From NCBI GenBank assembly GCA_030431095.1, contig JAUIJU010000005.1:1-64000 (forward strand): a stretch of DNA of 64,000 nucleotides, in the 5' to 3' direction. This DNA comes from Gammaproteobacteria bacterium. Lineage in GTDB: Bacteria; Pseudomonadota; Gammaproteobacteria; Xanthomonadales; SZUA-36. Positions 16,904 to 25,664 of the stretch are shown here, piece by piece. Under the pieces are notes generated by a model. The model made no database searches. It was not told where the DNA came from and saw nothing but the letters and a program-made list of their open reading frames with translations. A program made the position numbers and the translations under genes. How positions within the stretch are numbered: position 1 is the stretch's first letter; the number at the start of each line of letters is the position of its first letter.

Positions 16904-18060
16904 GCGCACCGCTGGGCTGGCTTCAACTTCGTCACCGGCCCATGCGCCTGCTGGTGGCCGTGGCCGGTATCGGTTTTGCCGTCCTGCTGATCATGATGCA
17001 GCTGGGCTTCCGCTCCGCCCTGTTCGAGAGCGCCGTGCGTTTTCACGAGCGGTTCGACTACGACATCTCGCTGTTTTCCACCGACAGCGTGTTCATCGTC
17101 AGGCCACAGGGTTTTTCCATTCGCCGCCTGTACCAGGCCCGGGGCGATGCGGCGGTGGCCGACGTGACGCCGGTGTACATCTTTCCCGCGGTGTTCAGGA
17201 ACCCCTGGACGCACGAGCGTCGCAGCATCAACACCATTGGCTTTCCACCCGCCGATCCCCTGCTGGATACACCGGGTTTCGCCGAACGGCAGTCTCTGCT
17301 GACCGGCCAGGACGTGGTGATCCTCGACAGCCAGTCGCGGCCCGAGTTCGGGCCGCCGTCGGGGGGACTGGAAACGGCGTTTTCCGGGAATACGGTACTG
17401 CGCACCGAAATCAACGATCGCGAAGTGGAGATCGCCGGCGTATTTCACATGGGCACCTCGTTCGGCATCGACGGAACGGTGGTCACCAGCGTGGACAACT
17501 GGCTACGCCTGTTCCCTGGCCGTGACCGCGACGAGATCCAGCTTGGCCTGTTGCGCCTGGTGGATGGCGCCGATGCGAACACGGTCCGCGATCGTTTGCG
17601 CGAGCGCCTGCCGGCCGACGTTCTGGTCATGACCCGGGCCGATTTCGTCGCGCGGGAAAAAGCCTATTGGAACTCGGCCACGCCGATCGGCTACGTGTTC
17701 GCCTTCGGGGCCATCATGGGGCTGGTGGTCGGCGCCATCGTCGTTTACCAGATCCTGTTCGCGGACGTGACCGAGCACCTGCCCGAATACGCCACCCTCC
17801 GGGCCCTGGGCTATGCCAACCGATTCGTCAGTGGGATCGTGTTGCAGCAGGCGGGAATCCTGGCGCTGCTGGGGTACCTGCCGGGACTGGCTGCGGCAGC
17901 CTGGTTGTACGCCCGGGCCTCCGCGGCCACCAATCTGCCCCTGGCCGTCACCCTGGAGCGGGCGCTGTGGGTGCTCGCGATGACCCTGGCCATGTGCGCG
18001 GTGTCCGCGTTGCTGGCGGTGCGCAAAGTACGCCGCCTGGACCCGGCGGAGGTGTTCTGA
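16900..18060 (+). CDS. DevC-like ABC transporter permease (FtsX/MacB type)
   Basis: A 386-residue permease. The start is TTG at 16900, overlapping the upstream stop. One transmembrane segment lies at about residues 18-36 (LLVAVAGIGFAVLLIMMQLG). A large periplasmic domain of about 220 residues follows, then three more segments in the C-terminal third (starting near VFAFGAIMGLVVGAIVVYQI). This layout is that of DevC/FtsX/MacB-type permeases, which do not carry substrate through a classical channel but drive periplasmic partners mechanically. The stop TGA shares its A with the ATG of the ATPase gene. With the adaptor and ATPase it makes a complete inner-membrane exporter. Confidence 0.9.
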   Translation: MSAPLGWLQLRHRPMRLLVAVAGIGFAVLLIMMQLGFRSALFESAVRFHERFDYDISLFSTDSVFIVRPQGFSIRRLYQARGDAAVADVTPVYIFPAVFRNPWTHERRSINTIGFPPADPLLDTPGFAERQSLLTGQDVVILDSQSRPEFGPPSGGLETAFSGNTVLRTEINDREVEIAGVFHMGTSFGIDGTVVTSVDNWLRLFPGRDRDEIQLGLLRLVDGADANTVRDRLRERLPADVLVMTRADFVAREKAYWNSATPIGYVFAFGAIMGLVVGAIVVYQILFADVTEHLPEYATLRALGYANRFVSGIVLQQAGILALLGYLPGLAAAAWLYARASAATNLPLAVTLERALWVLAMTLAMCAVSALLAVRKVRRLDPAEVF

Positions 18061-19397
18061 TGGGTGCGGCGCCGATACGGGTGGAAGGGCTCAATCATGC
18101 CTTCGGCAAGGGGCGCCTGCGCAAACAGATTCTGTTCGACATCAGCACAGAGATTCCCGAGGGCGAAATCGTGATCGTTACCGGTCCTTCGGGGTCGGGC
18201 AAGACCACCCTGCTAACCCTGGTCGGCGCCCTGCGCGCGGCGCAGGAAGGCAGCGTTCGTGTGCTGGGCGAGGAACTGCGCGGAGCGCGTGCCGCCGTGC
18301 TCGAGAACGTTCGGCGCCGGATCGGCTTCATTTTCCAGCAACACAACCTGCTGGGCGCGTTGAGCGCCGTGCAGAACGTCGAGCTGGGCCTGCGGGTAGG
18401 CGGGCGTCCTGGCCCGGCGACGTTGCGTCGCCGGGCCGCGCACATGCTCGAAGCGGTTGGTCTGGGTGAGCGCTGTGATCATCGCCCTGGGCAGCTGTCG
18501 GGTGGACAGCGGCAGCGGGTGGCCATCGCCCGCGCGCTGGTCGGACAGCCCGCAATGCTGTTGGCCGATGAGCCGACGGCTTCGCTCGACAGGTCTTCCG
18601 GACGAGAGGTGGTCGAGCGCATGAAGCACCTCGCGCGCGAGGAGGGCACCACCATCCTGCTGGTGACCCATGACAACCGCATCCTCGACATCGCCGATCG
18701 CATCGTGCACCTCGAGGACGGCCGGTTGTCCACCTTCACTGATGCCGTGGTGGCGAACAACCGGCACATGATGGACCTGCTGGCGCGCTCGCGCGGCAAC
18801 GACGACCTGGCCCGGCGCGTCGACGGCCTCGACGAGACGGGGTTCGCTCAATTGCTGAGGCAACTTACCAACGAGGCGCAGCGATTCATCGATGTGACCG
18901 CGATGGCCAACGACCGGGCCTTCGGCGGCCTGTTGCGGCAGGGTCTGTTCGCGTTCACCCGCAAGCTGGCGCAGCTGCTCGACGCCGATCGGGCATCGCT
19001 GTTCCTGGTTCGGGACGGCATGCTCAGCCTGGCCGTGGCCGAAGACCTGGACTCGCTCGGCCCGGTCACTTTCCCGGTTGGCACCGGGATCGCGGGCGCG
19101 GTGGCCGCGAGTGGCGAGATCGTGCGCATCGACGACGCCTACGCCGACCCGCGCTTCAACCGGGCGGTGGACCGGCAGACCGGTTATCGCACACGGTCCC
19201 TGCTGTGTTTGCCGATCACGAATCGCGACGGCGGGATTTTCGCGGTGGCGCAACTGCTCAACCGGAGGGATGGAATGCCCTTCAGCAGCGACGACGAACA
19301 ACGTTTTACCGGTTTCATTGCCTCCATCGGGGTGATACTCGAATCCCTGGAGGTACTCGACGCGGGCCGCGCCCGCAGCCAGGGAGGAAGGGCATGA
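18060..19397 (+). CDS. DevA-like ABC ATPase fused to a C-terminal GAF domain
   Basis: A 445-residue protein with two domains. Residues about 5-230 are a LolD/DevA-type ATPase: Walker A GPSGSGKTT, Q-loop FQQHN, signature LSGGQRQR, Walker B LLADEPTA and H-loop LLVTHD. After a linker, residues about 265-435 form a GAF domain (DADRASLFLVRDG, FPVGTGIAGAVAASGE, YRTRSLLCLPITNRDG), resembling GAF domains of phosphodiesterases and cyclases. DevA homologues normally end after the ATPase, so the GAF extension is unusual. It could let a small ligand such as a cyclic nucleotide gate the exporter. The stop overlaps the start of a gene with a cyclic-nucleotide-binding domain, which favours that idea. Confidence 0.9.
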   Translation: MGAAPIRVEGLNHAFGKGRLRKQILFDISTEIPEGEIVIVTGPSGSGKTTLLTLVGALRAAQEGSVRVLGEELRGARAAVLENVRRRIGFIFQQHNLLGALSAVQNVELGLRVGGRPGPATLRRRAAHMLEAVGLGERCDHRPGQLSGGQRQRVAIARALVGQPAMLLADEPTASLDRSSGREVVERMKHLAREEGTTILLVTHDNRILDIADRIVHLEDGRLSTFTDAVVANNRHMMDLLARSRGNDDLARRVDGLDETGFAQLLRQLTNEAQRFIDVTAMANDRAFGGLLRQGLFAFTRKLAQLLDADRASLFLVRDGMLSLAVAEDLDSLGPVTFPVGTGIAGAVAASGEIVRIDDAYADPRFNRAVDRQTGYRTRSLLCLPITNRDGGIFAVAQLLNRRDGMPFSSDDEQRFTGFIASIGVILESLEVLDAGRARSQGGRA

Positions 19398-21154
19398 CGG
19401 ACACGGAGCGCAGAATCTCGGAGATTGTGCAGCGCTACTTTGGCGAGAGCCTGGACGAGGACATCGGCAGCAGCCTGGAGCGGGTGGACCTGCCCGGTGG
19501 TGAGTGGTTGTTTCGCGAGGGCGACCAGGGTGATGCCCTATATTTCCTGGTGCGTGGACGGCTGCAGGCCTGGTCCGGCAACGAAAAACGCGGCCGACTG
19601 TTGGGCGAAGTGGTACCCGGAGACAGTGTCGGCGAGGCCGGCCTGCTGACCGGGGCGCCGCGCAGTGCGGGCATCCGGGCCATTCGCGACAGCTTGTTGA
19701 TGCGCCTGGGCAAGGCGCGTTTCGAACAGTTGGCGGCCACGCACCCGGCCATGGTGATGCGCCTTGCCAGCCACGTGGCCGAGTTGATGCAGCGCAACCT
19801 GGCTGGCACGGGCCGCACCCAGCGCCGCTACTCGACCTTGTGCCTGGTCCGCCTGCATGACACGCCCCTGGTGCACGACAGCGTGGAATCGCTGGTTGCA
19901 CGCCTGTGTGGCGGCAAACGCGGCCTGGGCCTGGGCCGTCGACGCCTGGAGGCGGCCGGCGCACCGGTGACGCTGGGAAGCGGCGGCGAAATCCCCGAAG
20001 CGCTGCGTGCCTGGCTGGCCGATCGGGAGGACGAGCATGAAGTGCTGGTCTACCTGTGTGACGGCAAGGACCAGCCGTGGACCCGTTTTGCTCTGCGCCA
20101 GTCCGATTTCACCCTGTGGATGGCGGATGCCGCCGAATCGTCGATGCCCACGGTCGATGAGCGTAACCTGGCCGCTTCGGGCCGGCAGGCGCTGGTCCTG
20201 CACCACGCGGCTCGCCGTGAGATTTCAGGTACCGGCGCCTGGCTGGAATCGCGTTCCATGGATTTTCATTTCCACCTGCGCGAGGGTCAGACGGCGGATC
20301 GGGAGCGCCTGATGCGCGTGCTGGGCGGACAGGCGGTGGGGCTGGTACTGGGCTCCGGCGCGGTGCGCGGGCTCGCCGAGTTGGGCGTCTACCGGGCGTT
20401 GGTCGAGCGCGGCGTGCCCGTGGACTGGGTGGGGGGGTCGAGCATCGGCTCCATCGTGGGCGGCGCGATCGCTCGCGGATGGGATCCTGACCATGCCATC
20501 GCCATGGCGCGGGATTCTTTCGTCAAGGGCAAGCCGTTCAGCGACTACACCCTGCCGGTCATTTCGCTGATCCGCGGCAAGCGCATGGTTCGACTGCTGC
20601 GCACCCACCTGGACGTCGACATCGAAGACCTGCCCGTGCCGTACTTCTGTGTTTCCAGCCTGCTGGATCGCGGCGAGGTTCACGTCCACGAACGGGGCAA
20701 CCTGGTGGAGGCGGTGCGCGCCAGCGCGGCCCTGCCCGGCGTGTTGCCACCCGCGGTGGTGGAGCAGGAACTGGTGGTGGATGGGGCCGTGCTCAACAGC
20801 CTGCCGGTGGATGTCATGCTGCAAAAACCCGTTGGGCGGGTGATTGCCGTGGACGTCTCCTATCGCGGCGCGCGCAAGGTCGACTACCCTGAAACGCCCG
20901 GTTCGTGGTCCATACTGCGTCATCGCTGGCTGCCATTCGGGCAGAAGCTCCGGGTGCCCACGCTCGCGACCCTGATTCTTCGCGCCACGGAAATCGGTAC
21001 CCTGCAGCAGTCCCTGCAACGCAGCGCCGCCGCCGACCTCCTGATCAATCCGCCGGTACGGGAATTCGGCATGACCGACGTGAAAGCCTTTGATCGCATC
21101 GTGGAGGTCGGCTACGAGCATGCCCTGGAGCGGCTCGACGACTGGTCCGCGTGA
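19394..21154 (+). CDS. Cyclic-nucleotide-binding domain / patatin-like phospholipase
   Basis: A 586-residue protein related to the neuropathy-target-esterase group. An N-terminal cNMP-binding domain (about 25-120, FREGDQGDALYFLVRGRL and GDSVGEAGLL) is followed by a linker region. A patatin domain starts near residue 315. It has the oxyanion loop GSGAVRG, the nucleophile elbow GGSSIGS with the catalytic Ser near residue 349, and the DGA motif VDGAVLN near residue 462 carrying the catalytic Asp. It should hydrolyse phospholipids or lysophospholipids at the membrane under nucleotide control. It is translationally coupled (ATGA) to the ABC-GAF gene, so the lipase and the exporter probably share one signal or one lipid pathway. 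A terminator-like hairpin follows. Confidence 0.92.
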   Translation: MTDTERRISEIVQRYFGESLDEDIGSSLERVDLPGGEWLFREGDQGDALYFLVRGRLQAWSGNEKRGRLLGEVVPGDSVGEAGLLTGAPRSAGIRAIRDSLLMRLGKARFEQLAATHPAMVMRLASHVAELMQRNLAGTGRTQRRYSTLCLVRLHDTPLVHDSVESLVARLCGGKRGLGLGRRRLEAAGAPVTLGSGGEIPEALRAWLADREDEHEVLVYLCDGKDQPWTRFALRQSDFTLWMADAAESSMPTVDERNLAASGRQALVLHHAARREISGTGAWLESRSMDFHFHLREGQTADRERLMRVLGGQAVGLVLGSGAVRGLAELGVYRALVERGVPVDWVGGSSIGSIVGGAIARGWDPDHAIAMARDSFVKGKPFSDYTLPVISLIRGKRMVRLLRTHLDVDIEDLPVPYFCVSSLLDRGEVHVHERGNLVEAVRASAALPGVLPPAVVEQELVVDGAVLNSLPVDVMLQKPVGRVIAVDVSYRGARKVDYPETPGSWSILRHRWLPFGQKLRVPTLATLILRATEIGTLQQSLQRSAAADLLINPPVREFGMTDVKAFDRIVEVGYEHALERLDDWSA

Positions 21155-21165
21155 CACCAACGACA

Positions 21166-21187
21166 AGGGGCTCCTCGCGGAGCCCCT
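21166..21187. terminator. Hairpin terminator between convergent patatin and katG genes
   Basis: AGGGGCTCC-TCGC-GGAGCCCCT is a perfect 9-bp GC-rich stem with a 4-nt loop, 12 nt after the patatin stop and 28 nt after the katG stop on the other strand. There is no long T-run on either side, but position and symmetry fit a bidirectional terminator. Confidence 0.65.
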
Positions 21188-21215
21188 GCCGTAGACTGCA
21201 ATTGTTCGCGGAGGA

Positions 21216-23438
21216 TCAGTTCACGTCGAACCGGTCCGCGGTCATGACCTTGGTCCAGGCCGCCACGAAGTCCTCGACGAACTTGTCTTCCGCTTCATTG
21301 GTGGAGTAGAACTCCGAGATGGCGCGCAACTCCGAGTTGGACCCGAAGATCAGGTCCACCGGGGTAGCGGTCCACTTCGTATCACCGCTCTGGCGGTCGG
21401 AACCCACGTAGATTCCTTCCGCTTCGTCCGACTTGCGCCACACGGTGGACATGTCCACCAGATTGACGAAGAAGTCGTTGCTCAGCTGCTGCGGGCTGTC
21501 GGTGAACACGCCGTGCGCGCTGCCGTCGGCATTGGCGCCCAGCACCCGCAGGCCGCCGACCAGGGCGGTCATTTCCGGCACCGTCAGGCCGAGCAGGGCG
21601 GCGCGTTCGACCAGTCCCACCGCCGGCGGGCGAGGATAGTCCGCTGACAGGTAGTTGCGGAAGCCGTCTGCCTTGGGTTCCAGCCAGGCAAAGGAGTCCG
21701 CGTCCGTCATTTCCGCCGTCGCGTCGGTGCGGCCGGCGACGAAAGGCACCTGGATGTCGTGGCCGGCATCGGCGGCGGCTTTCTCGATGGCCGCGGCACC
21801 GCCCAGCACGATCAGGTCCGCCAGTGACACCGGGGTATCGCCGTTGTCGTCGTTGAAGTCCTCCTGAACTTCCTCGAGCGTCGCCAGCACACGGGCCAGT
21901 TCCTCGGGCTGGTTCACGGCCCAGTCTTTCTGCGGGGCCAGTCGGATACGGGCGCCATTGGCGCCGCCGCGCATATCGGTCTGGCGATACGAAGCGGCCG
22001 ATGCCCAGGCCGTGCGGACCAGTTCCGGGATGGTCAGGTCCGTGTCCAGGATGGCTTCCTTGAGTTCCGCCACGTCGTCGTCGTCGATGGGATCATCGTC
22101 GGCTGCGGGAACGGGATCCTGCCAGATGTAGGTCTCGTCGGGCACCCAGTCACCCAGGTAGCGCGAAGCCGGTCCCATGTCGCGGTGGGTCAGCTTGAAC
22201 CAGGCGCGGGCGAAGGCCTTCTCGAACGCCTCGGGGTCCTCCAGCCAGCGCTGGGTGATTTCCCGGTAGACCGGGTCCTCTTTCAGGGCCAGGTCGGTGG
22301 TGAACATCATCGGCGCGTGACGCTTGTTGGGATCGTGCGCGTCCGGCACCATGCCCTCGCCACCCCCGTCCTTTGGCTTCCACTGCTGGGCGCCGGCCGG
22401 ACTGGTGGTCAGTTCGTACTCGAAGCCATACAGGTTTTGCAGGTAGTTGTGCGTCCATTCCGCCGGGCTTACCGTCCAGGCGCCTTCCAGGCCGGAGGTC
22501 ACCGTGTCGGCGCCGGAACCGGAACCGCAGGTGTTGGTCCAGCCCAGGCCCTGGTCTTCCAGCGGGGCGGCTTCGGGGTCGGCGCCCACGCAGTCAGAGG
22601 GCTTGTGCGCGCCGTGCGCCTTGCCGAAGGTGTGGCCACCGGCGATCAGTGCGGCGGTTTCCTCGTCGTTCATGGCCATCCGGCCGAAGGCTTCGCGAAT
22701 GGCCTCCGCCGCCAGCAGGGGGTCGGGATTTTTGTGTGGGCCTTCCGGGTTGACGTAGATCAGGCCCATTTCGGTGGCGCCGAAGGGACGCTCCAGCGTG
22801 CCGTCCTCGTTGCGGCGCTGGGAGGTCAGCCATTCGCCCTCGGAGCCCCAGTTTACTTCCTCGGGTTCCCACTCGTCGGCGCGGCCGAAGGCGAAGCCCA
22901 CGATCGGGAAACCCATGTCTTCCATGCCGATGGTGCCGGCCAGGACGATGAGGTCGGACCAGGACACGGCGTTGCCATATTTCTGCTTGATGGGCAGCAG
23001 CAGGCGACGGGCTTTGTCCAGGCTGGCGTTGTCCGGCCAGGCGTTCAGCGGCGCAAAGCGCTGCATGCCGCCATCAGAGCCACCGCGCCCGTCGATCAGG
23101 CGGTAGGTGCCGGCGGCGTGCCAGGACATGCGGATGAAGAAGGGGCCGTAGTGGCCGTAATCAGCCGGCCACCAGTCCTGGGAATCGGTCATCAGGGCCT
23201 TCATGTCCGCCTTGAGGGCATCGAGATCGAGCGCTTCGAAGGCCTCTGCGTAGTCGAAATCCGGTCCCATGGGGTCCGCGGTGCCGGAAGAGTCTCGCAG
23301 GGGTTCGAGGTTGAGCCGATTCGGCCACCAGTAGCTGTTGTCGCGCATCTCCTGGGCCTGCGCCGCCACCGGGGCGGAGCCGATCACGCAGACCGTGGCG
23401 ACAGTGATCGCCTTGTTAAGCAGTGTGTTCATTCTCAT
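21216..23438 (-). CDS. katG: Catalase-peroxidase with signal peptide (periplasmic KatG)
   Basis: A 740-residue haem catalase-peroxidase. Distal residues are intact in SWHAAGTYR (near 104, includes the Trp of the Met-Tyr-Trp adduct and the distal His). The adduct Tyr sits in IYVNPEGP (near 226) and the Met in GRMAMNDEE (near 252). The proximal His is in HTFGKAHG (near 268). The usual C-terminal pseudo-domain is present ([17 protein letters not shown]). It breaks down hydrogen peroxide. Unlike typical cytoplasmic KatG, it begins with a clear signal peptide ending APVAAQAQ, so it should be periplasmic like KatP/KatG2 types. Two ATGs are possible at the start (MRMNTLL), both near GAGGAG. Confidence 0.96.
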   Translation of the reverse strand: MRMNTLLNKAITVATVCVIGSAPVAAQAQEMRDNSYWWPNRLNLEPLRDSSGTADPMGPDFDYAEAFEALDLDALKADMKALMTDSQDWWPADYGHYGPFFIRMSWHAAGTYRLIDGRGGSDGGMQRFAPLNAWPDNASLDKARRLLLPIKQKYGNAVSWSDLIVLAGTIGMEDMGFPIVGFAFGRADEWEPEEVNWGSEGEWLTSQRRNEDGTLERPFGATEMGLIYVNPEGPHKNPDPLLAAEAIREAFGRMAMNDEETAALIAGGHTFGKAHGAHKPSDCVGADPEAAPLEDQGLGWTNTCGSGSGADTVTSGLEGAWTVSPAEWTHNYLQNLYGFEYELTTSPAGAQQWKPKDGGGEGMVPDAHDPNKRHAPMMFTTDLALKEDPVYREITQRWLEDPEAFEKAFARAWFKLTHRDMGPASRYLGDWVPDETYIWQDPVPAADDDPIDDDDVAELKEAILDTDLTIPELVRTAWASAASYRQTDMRGGANGARIRLAPQKDWAVNQPEELARVLATLEEVQEDFNDDNGDTPVSLADLIVLGGAAAIEKAAADAGHDIQVPFVAGRTDATAEMTDADSFAWLEPKADGFRNYLSADYPRPPAVGLVERAALLGLTVPEMTALVGGLRVLGANADGSAHGVFTDSPQQLSNDFFVNLVDMSTVWRKSDEAEGIYVGSDRQSGDTKWTATPVDLIFGSNSELRAISEFYSTNEAEDKFVEDFVAAWTKVMTADRFDVN

Positions 23439-23556
23439 CCTACTCCTCGCAGTTGAGTCAATGGAGGCATTGCGGCGTCCTGTCGGGACACGGATGCTTG
23501 TTGTCGCGCAATGCCGTTGGACGCATTTTCTGTGCGCGCCCCGATGAAGCGCCCCC

Positions 23557-23625
23557 AGTATAGAAAGCCCGAACGCAATAGCTCCAATTGATATTTATGA
23601 ACGAATCAGTCTGCTTTGCCTATCA
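23557..23625 (-). promoter_or_regulatory. Likely katG promoter region
   Basis: In the 199-nt gap upstream of katG the minus strand has TATACT (23562-23557) as a good -10. About 19 nt further upstream lies TTGGAG, a weak -35, embedded in an AT-rich stretch unusual for this genome (ATAAATATCAATTGGAGCTAT). The AT-rich segment contains ATAG-, TATC- and CTAT-like quarter sites with roughly the spacing expected for OxyR, but the match is loose. Confidence 0.35.
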
Positions 23626-23637
23626 AAATCGTGATGG

Positions 23638-25467
23638 TCACCAGCCGCAGCTACGGTCGGCGTTCTGTTCCTCCAGCCAGGTCATCAGGGGCGCGAAATA
23701 GTTCACCATGGCGGTGCCGTCCATTTGGCGTGTACCGGTGAAGGCTTCCAGCGCGTCCGGCCAGGGCTGCGAAGCGCCCATTTCGAGCATGGCGTTGAAG
23801 CGTTCGCCCACCGCGCTCGAGCCGTATACCGAGCAACGGTGCAGCGGTCCTTCCCAGCCGGCCATTTCGCAGGCGGCCTGGTGGAACTGGAACTGCAGGA
23901 TATGGGCGATGAAGTAGCGCGTGTACGAGACATTGTTGGGGATGTGGTACTTGGACCCCGGGTCGAAGTGATCGCCGCTGCGCGCCACCGGCGGCCGGAT
24001 ACCCTGGTACTCGGTGCGCAGCGCCCACCAGCCATCGTTGTATTCGTCGGGCGTCAGTTCACCGGAAAACACCTGCCAGCGCCACTTGTCCATCAACAGG
24101 CCGAAGGGCTGGAAAGCGACCTTGTCCAGGGCGCGGCCCATCAGCAGGCCCAGGTCGGAGGATGCGTCTGGCACCTCGTCCAGCAGCCCGATGGTCTGCA
24201 GGTATTCCGGCGTGATGGACAATGCCACCATGTCGCCGATCGCCTCGTGAAAGCCGCCGTTGGCGCCGGTCTGGAAGATCGGCGACTGGTCCTGGTAGGC
24301 GCGCTGGTAATAGTTGTGCCCCAGCTCGTGGTGAACGGTATTGAAGTCGTCTTCGTTGACCTTGGTGCACATCTTGATGCGGATGTCGTCCTTGCCGTCC
24401 AGGTTCCAGGCCGAAGCGTGGCAGACCACCTCCCGGTCCTCCGGCTTGGTGATCTGTGACCGCTCCCAGAACGACTCGGGCAGGGGATCGAAACCGAGCG
24501 ATGAGAAAAAGGCTTCGCCGGTCTTGACGATTTGCAGCGCGTCGTAATCGTGCTGCTCCAGCAACCCGGTCAGGTCGTAACCGGGATCGGCGGACTCGGG
24601 GCCGACCAGGTCGTAAATGTTGTTCCAGCTCTGCGCCCACATGTTGCCCAGCAGGTCGGCGCGGATCGGCTGATCCAGGGGCACCACGTCATCGCCGTAG
24701 GCTTCGTTGAGCTCCGCGCGCACATGGCACTGCAACTGGTCGTACAGCGGCTTGATCTGGTTCCACAGGCGGTCGGTTTCCGCGGCGAAGTCCGCGGGGG
24801 GCAGGTCGTAGCGTGAGCGCCACATGGTGCCGACGTCGTCGAAGCCCAGCTCCCGGGCGCCCTCGTTGGACAGCTTCACCATGGCAGCGTAGTCGCTCTT
24901 CATGTTGCCGCCGTCCTCGCGTTCGGCCACCGGCACCTCGCGCCACAACGTCCAGATTTCCTGCAGACGGTCGGGATCCCGCAGCGTGCCCATCATTTCC
25001 TCCAGGTCGTTGCGAGCCACCTGTTCACCGTCCAGCTCGATCTTGCCGGTGGCGTAGGCGGAGCGCATCCGGTTGTTGATCTCGGCCAGCTCGCCGGCCG
25101 CGCCGGCACGGGTGGGTGCGGGGAGGTTCAAGCCGAGCTTGACCTTCTCGATCTTGCGACGCATGTCCGGCGGCAGTTCGAGGTCATTGAAGTCCTTGGC
25201 ACGGTTGGCGAACGCCACGCCCTTTTCGGTGGACTCCGTGTTGGCACGGGTGGCCAGCCAGTTGGAATCGAAATTGATGTACGTTGCCTGGATCCAGGCC
25301 ACCCGTGCGGAATATTCACCGTACTCGCGGGACCATTGCTCGACCTCCTCTATGAACGCGGCAGCGTCTTCCACGGTCGGTTGTTGGGCGGAGACGGCCA
25401 GGGGCAGGGCCAGCGCCAGAGACAGGCTCGCGGCGATCAGGGTCGGACGAAACTGGGACAGGTTCAC
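23638..25467 (-). CDS. M2-family peptidyl-dipeptidase (ACE-like metallopeptidase)
   Basis: A 609-residue exported peptidase. A signal peptide (SLALALPLAVSAQQ) is followed by an all-helical M2 domain. The zinc motif HHELGHNYYQ lies near residue 378 and the third ligand region GGFHEAIGDMVAL about 25 residues later. Conserved chloride/substrate-binding pieces such as NVSYTRYFIAHILQFQFH are present. Bacterial homologues of angiotensin-converting enzyme remove C-terminal dipeptides from periplasmic peptides. The length matches single-domain bacterial ACE enzymes. It lies upstream of katG in the same orientation, 199 nt apart with a separate promoter likely, so the two are probably not one operon. 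Confidence 0.95.
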   Translation of the reverse strand: MNLSQFRPTLIAASLSLALALPLAVSAQQPTVEDAAAFIEEVEQWSREYGEYSARVAWIQATYINFDSNWLATRANTESTEKGVAFANRAKDFNDLELPPDMRRKIEKVKLGLNLPAPTRAGAAGELAEINNRMRSAYATGKIELDGEQVARNDLEEMMGTLRDPDRLQEIWTLWREVPVAEREDGGNMKSDYAAMVKLSNEGARELGFDDVGTMWRSRYDLPPADFAAETDRLWNQIKPLYDQLQCHVRAELNEAYGDDVVPLDQPIRADLLGNMWAQSWNNIYDLVGPESADPGYDLTGLLEQHDYDALQIVKTGEAFFSSLGFDPLPESFWERSQITKPEDREVVCHASAWNLDGKDDIRIKMCTKVNEDDFNTVHHELGHNYYQRAYQDQSPIFQTGANGGFHEAIGDMVALSITPEYLQTIGLLDEVPDASSDLGLLMGRALDKVAFQPFGLLMDKWRWQVFSGELTPDEYNDGWWALRTEYQGIRPPVARSGDHFDPGSKYHIPNNVSYTRYFIAHILQFQFHQAACEMAGWEGPLHRCSVYGSSAVGERFNAMLEMGASQPWPDALEAFTGTRQMDGTAMVNYFAPLMTWLEEQNADRSCGW

Positions 25468-25664
25468 GGCGGTTCCTCGCGGTCACGATGCGGAAAATGG
25501 TCCGTACCATAGCCCGAAACCACGCGATTTGCATAAATCGGGCATGAGCCGAAGGGGTGGGCGCATACCGGCGGAGCGCCGCCGGGACAGGAGAGACAAC
25601 GCTGTCAATTGCGCTATAGTTGCCCATCGCGGTTCACCTTCACCAGAAAGGGCTCATAACGACA

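Noticed and set aside
22185-23456. 423-residue plus-strand ORF over katG
   Set aside because: Shadow of katG: katG motifs are complete on the minus strand and this frame has no recognisable sequence.
23439-23637. A proper OxyR site upstream of katG
   Set aside because: Only quarter sites with loose spacing are seen; the four-site ATAG-N7-CTAT pattern is not met, so only a promoter region is listed.
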